Shown here piece after piece: positions 60,538 through 64,000 of a DNA stretch of 64,000 bases. Numbering within the stretch: the first letter of the stretch is position 1; the number at the start of each line of letters is the position of its first letter. A program made the translations under genes and the position numbers. Below the pieces are notes generated by a model, which saw only the letters and a program-made list of their open reading frames with translations, was not told the DNA's origin and did not search any database. Origin of the DNA: Eubacterium sp. OM08-24 (GTDB taxonomy: Bacteria > Bacillota > Clostridia > Oscillospirales > Acutalibacteraceae); NCBI RefSeq assembly GCF_003438075.1, contig NZ_QSTA01000001.1, positions 682,001-746,000 on the forward strand, given 5' to 3'.

Positions 60538-62886
60538 TTAAACAGATTCAAGCTTTATGCTTTCGCCATCTGATGTAATATTTATTGCCGATAAAGGAGT
60601 TGCGCCTGCCTCAATCATAGCATTGGCGATCTTCTCCTCTACCTCACGCCTGATTGTATTTCTTAAATCTCTTGCGCCACTGCTGCCGTTGCAAGATTTC
60701 TTAGCGAGATACTCACAAGCCTTTTCATCAAAGGTGAATTTAATGTGCTTTTCTTCCATTGTAGGCACATACTCGGAAAGCATAAGATTTGCAATCTTAA
60801 CAAAATCGTCTTCCTTAAGACTGTTAAATACAATTATCTCATCAACACGTGCGATAAACTCAGGACGAAGGAACTCTGAAAGTGCTTTCATTACCTTTTC
60901 CTTAGATGCTTCTTCCGATGATTTGCCAAAACCAAGTGCATTTTCCTTATTTGCAGAACCTGCATTTGATGTCATTACAATTACAGTATTTTCAAAATTA
61001 ACTGCTCTTCCATGTGCGTCTGTAACCTTGCCCTCATCAAGAATCTGAAGAAGTATGTTAAGCACATCAGGGTGAGCCTTTTCGATTTCATCAAAAAGTA
61101 ATACAGAATACGGTCTGCGTCTTACCTTTTCGGTAACCTGACCCGCCTCGTCATAACCGACATATCCGGGAGGTGAACCGATAATCTTAGAAACGGAGTG
61201 TTTCTCCATAAATTCAGACATATCAAGTCTTATGAGTGTTTCGGGAGTATCAAAAAGCTCATGACTGAGCACCTTTACAAGCTCGGTTTTTCCTACGCCT
61301 GTTGGGCCTACAAAGATAAATGATGCAGGTCTGCGTCTTGGAGAAATCTGTACTCGACTGCGCTTAATTGCAGACGCAAGCACCTCTACTGCCTCGTCTT
61401 GACCGATAATTTTCTTTTTGAGTGCATTTTCAATATCTGCGAGCTTTGCAAGCTCATTCTCTCTTATTCTTGAGGCAGGAATACCTGTCCAAAGCTCTAT
61501 TACAGTTGCAATATCTTCCTCTGTAACCTTAGAGATGAGAGTGTCGGGGTCAATTTTTGAAAGCTCAGAATCAACTCTTGCAAGTGATGTATTTACATTG
61601 GCGAGCTTTTCATAGTCAATCTCTTCGGCTGTTGAAATTGCCTCTTTCTGCAAATTGAGCTTTTGCTGCTCATCAATGAGCTTGTCGTGCTTTTCCATAT
61701 CCTTGTTGCGGAGAGCGGCGCAAGCGCAGCTTTCATCAAGCAAGTCAATGGCTTTGTCAGGCAAAAATCTGTCTGTAATATATCTTTCTGAAAGCACAAC
61801 GGTTTTGCGGACAATTTCATTGTCAACAATAACACGATGGTGCTGCTCGTAGTAGCCCTTTACACCTGCAATTATATCAACAGTTTGTGCAATGGTAGGT
61901 TCGCCGACCTTTACAGGCTGAAATCTTCTTTCAAGTGCCGAATCCTTTTCTATGTATTTTCTGTATTCGTTAAATGTAGTAGCACCAATAACCTGAACCT
62001 CGCCTCTTGAGAGCGCAGGCTTAAGAATATTAGCCGCATTCATTGTTCCCTCGTTGTCGCCTGTACCTACAAGTGTATGTACCTCATCAATGAAAAGAAT
62101 AATGTTTCCGTTTTCCTTAACTTCGGCAACAAGTCCCTTGATACGGCTTTCAAACTGACCTCTGAACTGAGTGCCGGCAACGAGCGACGCAAGGTCAAGT
62201 AAATGAATTTCTTTGTTTTTAAGGCGCTGCGGTACATTTCCGTCAGCAATTCTGAGAGCAAGTCCCTCAGCAATAGCGGTTTTACCTACACCGGGTTCAC
62301 CGATAAGGCAAGGGTTGTTTTTTGTACGGCGAGAAAGAATTTGAATTACTCTTTCAATCTCTTTATCTCTGCCGATTATATTATCAATTTTGCCCTCTCT
62401 CGCTTTTCTTGTAAGATCCTCACAATAAAGATTAAGGTGCTTTCTGTTTTTATCTTTTTTGTCTTTCTTTTTTCCGCCCGATTTTCCCGAGCCGTCTGCT
62501 TTATCGTTCTCGCCGTTTTTAGCTCCGAAAATATTATTAAAGAACGCAGGGAAAGTTGGTGCGCCATGAGAAAAATCATCGTCCTCACTGCCCACATCTT
62601 CGCCTAATTCGCCCATACTCTCGGCTAAATTATCAGCGCCGAGCTGCTGCATAAGCTGAGAAATGTCGCCATTCTCGCCCATATTTTGCATAAGGGAGTC
62701 CATCTGATCCTGCACATTTTCAAGATCATCATCGGAAATACCCATTTTATTTATTAAGTCCTCAACAGGCTTTATGCCCAGTTCTTTTGCGCAAGTAAGG
62801 CAATAGCCCTTTGTGGCTTCGTCTTGTGGATTGTTTGTTGAAACAAAAACGACAGCAGGTCGTTTTCCGCATCTGCTACAAAGCAT
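60538..62886 (-). CDS. clpE: Clp protease ATPase with N-terminal zinc finger (ClpE-like)
   Basis: A 782-residue Hsp100 unfoldase that feeds substrates to ClpP. The N-terminal zinc finger (C3, C6, C29, C32: [10 protein letters not shown] and [10 protein letters not shown]) marks the ClpE type. Two AAA modules have Walker [10 protein letters not shown] and GPTGVGKTE; the Walker B motifs are ILFIDEVHT and [13 protein letters not shown] UvrB/C-like middle region lies near 410-440, and an LGFG loop for ClpP contact follows the second module. A Lys-rich acidic linker (about 100-150) is longer than usual. clpP is not in this window. A palindrome overlaps its promoter. Confidence 0.92.
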   Translation of the reverse strand: MLCSRCGKRPAVVFVSTNNPQDEATKGYCLTCAKELGIKPVEDLINKMGISDDDLENVQDQMDSLMQNMGENGDISQLMQQLGADNLAESMGELGEDVGSEDDDFSHGAPTFPAFFNNIFGAKNGENDKADGSGKSGGKKKDKKDKNRKHLNLYCEDLTRKAREGKIDNIIGRDKEIERVIQILSRRTKNNPCLIGEPGVGKTAIAEGLALRIADGNVPQRLKNKEIHLLDLASLVAGTQFRGQFESRIKGLVAEVKENGNIILFIDEVHTLVGTGDNEGTMNAANILKPALSRGEVQVIGATTFNEYRKYIEKDSALERRFQPVKVGEPTIAQTVDIIAGVKGYYEQHHRVIVDNEIVRKTVVLSERYITDRFLPDKAIDLLDESCACAALRNKDMEKHDKLIDEQQKLNLQKEAISTAEEIDYEKLANVNTSLARVDSELSKIDPDTLISKVTEEDIATVIELWTGIPASRIRENELAKLADIENALKKKIIGQDEAVEVLASAIKRSRVQISPRRRPASFIFVGPTGVGKTELVKVLSHELFDTPETLIRLDMSEFMEKHSVSKIIGSPPGYVGYDEAGQVTEKVRRRPYSVLLFDEIEKAHPDVLNILLQILDEGKVTDAHGRAVNFENTVIVMTSNAGSANKENALGFGKSSEEASKEKVMKALSEFLRPEFIARVDEIIVFNSLKEDDFVKIANLMLSEYVPTMEEKHIKFTFDEKACEYLAKKSCNGSSGARDLRNTIRREVEEKIANAMIEAGATPLSAINITSDGESIKLESV

Positions 62887-62962
62887 AGTCTGCTCCTTTA
62901 TAAATTAATTATTAAAGCGGCATTGCCGCAGTTTAAGCATCATTCAAATTAAACATTTGCTA

Positions 62963-62993
62963 TTTGATATGATATATAATATACCATATCAAA
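62963..62993. promoter_or_regulatory. Palindrome overlapping the clpE promoter
   Basis: TTTGATATG and CATATCAAA arms 13 bp apart, covering the -10 region. It matches neither the CtsR heptad repeat (GGTCAAA) nor CIRCE. Confidence 0.5.
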
Positions 62994-63004
62994 GATTTTT
63001 TCAA
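62976..63004 (-). promoter_or_regulatory. Promoter of clpE
   Basis: TTGAAA, 17-bp spacer, TATTAT on the minus strand. Confidence 0.6.
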
Positions 63005-63045
63005 TTCTTTTTTGTCGTTTTTATAAAAATTTTAGTAAAAAAGGA

Positions 63046-63654
63046 TTAATACTCACTTTTTTTACTCTTTTTTGCCTTGTCGTTTTTTATTAATAATTTA
63101 TATATTTTTGCATAACGATAAAGCGCATAAAGCATAACAACTGCCGTAATAGAAAGTAAAATATCGTCTATAAGCAGGTTTTCGTAATTGATTACTGCTT
63201 TTAAAAATACAATTACACATACGGCAAAATAGAAAACAATAGTTGCAAGTTTGCCGAACCATTCGGCTGCCGGCGGTGTGATTTTGCGCTTTAAAAGCGA
63301 TACTCCGCCAATGAGCATTGCCACATCTTTTGCTATTAATATTACAAGTATAGGTATTACATTCGGCGCATAAAAAGCCATACAAAGCATTACGGAGATT
63401 AATGTAATTTTGTCTGCGATTGGGTCTAATAATTTGCCAAGCTGGGTAACCTGATTTAAGCGCCTTGCAAAAAAACCGTCAAGACAGTCTGAAATTCCGG
63501 ATAATCCAATGCAAATTGCCGACGCCAAATATTTTTCATTTAAAAATAAAACGACAAAAGGTACGACAAGTACAAACCTCAGATATGTAAGCAGGTTTGG
63601 TACTGTCCATAAATCTGATTTTTGCTTGATTATCATTTTGTTTTCTTTGTCCAT
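63046..63654 (-). CDS. pgsA: CDP-diacylglycerol-glycerol-3-phosphate 3-phosphatidyltransferase
   Basis: A membrane enzyme of about 202 residues making phosphatidylglycerol phosphate. The CDP-alcohol phosphotransferase motif is complete (DCLDGFFARRLNQ followed by GKLLDPIADK: the D, DG, AR, G, D, D pattern, about 56-83). Five or six helices follow the family pattern. I use ATG 63654, seven bases after AGGGG. It lies 11 bp after the CvpA gene and is probably in the same operon. Confidence 0.9.
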   Translation of the reverse strand: MDKENKMIIKQKSDLWTVPNLLTYLRFVLVVPFVVLFLNEKYLASAICIGLSGISDCLDGFFARRLNQVTQLGKLLDPIADKITLISVMLCMAFYAPNVIPILVILIAKDVAMLIGGVSLLKRKITPPAAEWFGKLATIVFYFAVCVIVFLKAVINYENLLIDDILLSITAVVMLYALYRYAKIYKLLIKNDKAKKSKKSEY

Positions 63655-63670
63655 TTTCATTCCCCTTTAT

Positions 63671-64000
63671 TCAGCGTTTGAAAATTGAAAAAGCAACTCC
63701 GCTTATTCCTTCATTAAGTGCAGCAGTTGAATTTGTCCAATCCATAATAACGGCAAGCACCATAAGAAAAATTGTAGCCAGAAGCACACCCTCAACAGCG
63801 CCGAAAACTCCGCCTAAAATTCTGTTTATAGGGCTGATTACAGGCAAATCGAAAACTTTATTTACAAGCCTTATAATGAGCTTAAAAACTATTAAAAGCA
63901 ATATAAACATTATTATGGCTATAAAAAACGAGAATATTCCCGTTACGATTGGCTTTACAAAACTGTCGGTAACCTGCACTGCCGTTAAATTTGACGAGGT
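63671..64000 (-). CDS. CvpA family membrane protein (partial, 5' end off the window)
   Basis: The C-terminal 109 residues of a CvpA-like protein: a helix (VTGIFSFFIAIIMFILLLIV), the conserved LPVISPINRILGGVFGAVEG segment and another helix (LLATIFLMVLAVIM). The open frame continues past base 64000. CvpA proteins support envelope functions such as colicin V export; in Firmicutes the role is unclear. Confidence 0.8.
   Translation of the reverse strand, partial: TSSNLTAVQVTDSFVKPIVTGIFSFFIAIIMFILLLIVFKLIIRLVNKVFDLPVISPINRILGGVFGAVEGVLLATIFLMVLAVIMDWTNSTAALNEGISGVAFSIFKR

Overview
The window is low-GC DNA from a Gram-positive gut-type Firmicute. A Ruminococcaceae-like (Clostridia) host is the best guess, because the genes include type I dockerins, a lipoprotein GH13 amylase with a CBM26-like starch-binding end, a CarD-family regulator, NrdR and a flavodiiron protein. 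This assignment rests on gene content only.

Left chromosomal arm (1-20.9 kb): a partial WalJ-type hydrolase; a phosphate regulon read on the minus strand (pstS-pstC-pstA-pstB-phoU, then phoB-phoR, then a Na/Pi cotransporter) with TTTAC-type direct repeats in front of both pstS and the cotransporter; trpB2 and a CobW-type metallochaperone GTPase on the plus strand; then CarD, SseB, alpha-amylase, nrdR, a Crp/Fnr regulator, a flavodiiron protein and two unknown membrane proteins on the minus strand. Right arm (60.1-64 kb): tRNA-Lys, -His and -Arg, a ClpE-like unfoldase, pgsA and a partial cvpA.

Between them (about 20,922-60,134) lies a complete-looking integrative and conjugative element (ICE) of about 39 kb in the 3' end of tRNA-Lys. 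Its ends are a 55-bp identical repeat: a tRNA-Lys 3' fragment at 20,912-20,966 and the intact tRNA-Lys at 60,090-60,165. It carries its own tRNA-Gln, identical to the chromosomal one next to the other end. Layout: tyrosine integrase; ArdC-like antirestriction protein; ParA-ParB; a secreted dockerin protein; small membrane and RHH proteins; a sortase-assembled pilus operon (adhesin, pilin, class C sortase); a DEDDh exonuclease; a dockerin-GH25 lysozyme; a type IV secretion block (VirB2-like, VirB6-like, PrgI, VirB4, CHAP hydrolase, lipoprotein); RHH accessory proteins, a MobP-type relaxase with a long Sel1-repeat tail, a TOPRIM protein and a VirD4 coupling protein; a two-domain wHTH replication-initiator-like protein; SSB; and cargo.

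The cargo end looks like a defence and maintenance island: an AAA ATPase/RloB-like TOPRIM pair, a complete type III toxin-antitoxin locus (37-nt antitoxin RNA repeats, terminator, ToxN/AbiQ-like toxin) and beside it the wreck of a second one (43-nt repeats and terminator kept, toxin reduced to a stub).

The most unusual signal is a 23-bp parS-like palindrome (11-nt half-site AAGTGTCCCAC, one central base, inverted half-site) found 13 times in the ICE, once inside parB, and not noticed in the chromosomal arms. A related set of five TGTCC-N9-GGACA sites lies inside the putative initiator gene, in more than one reading frame. Together with a palindrome cluster at 54.0-54.3 kb these suggest that the ICE has a plasmid-like replication and partition system with a dispersed centromere. 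A promoter-driven structured RNA region fills the element's right end.
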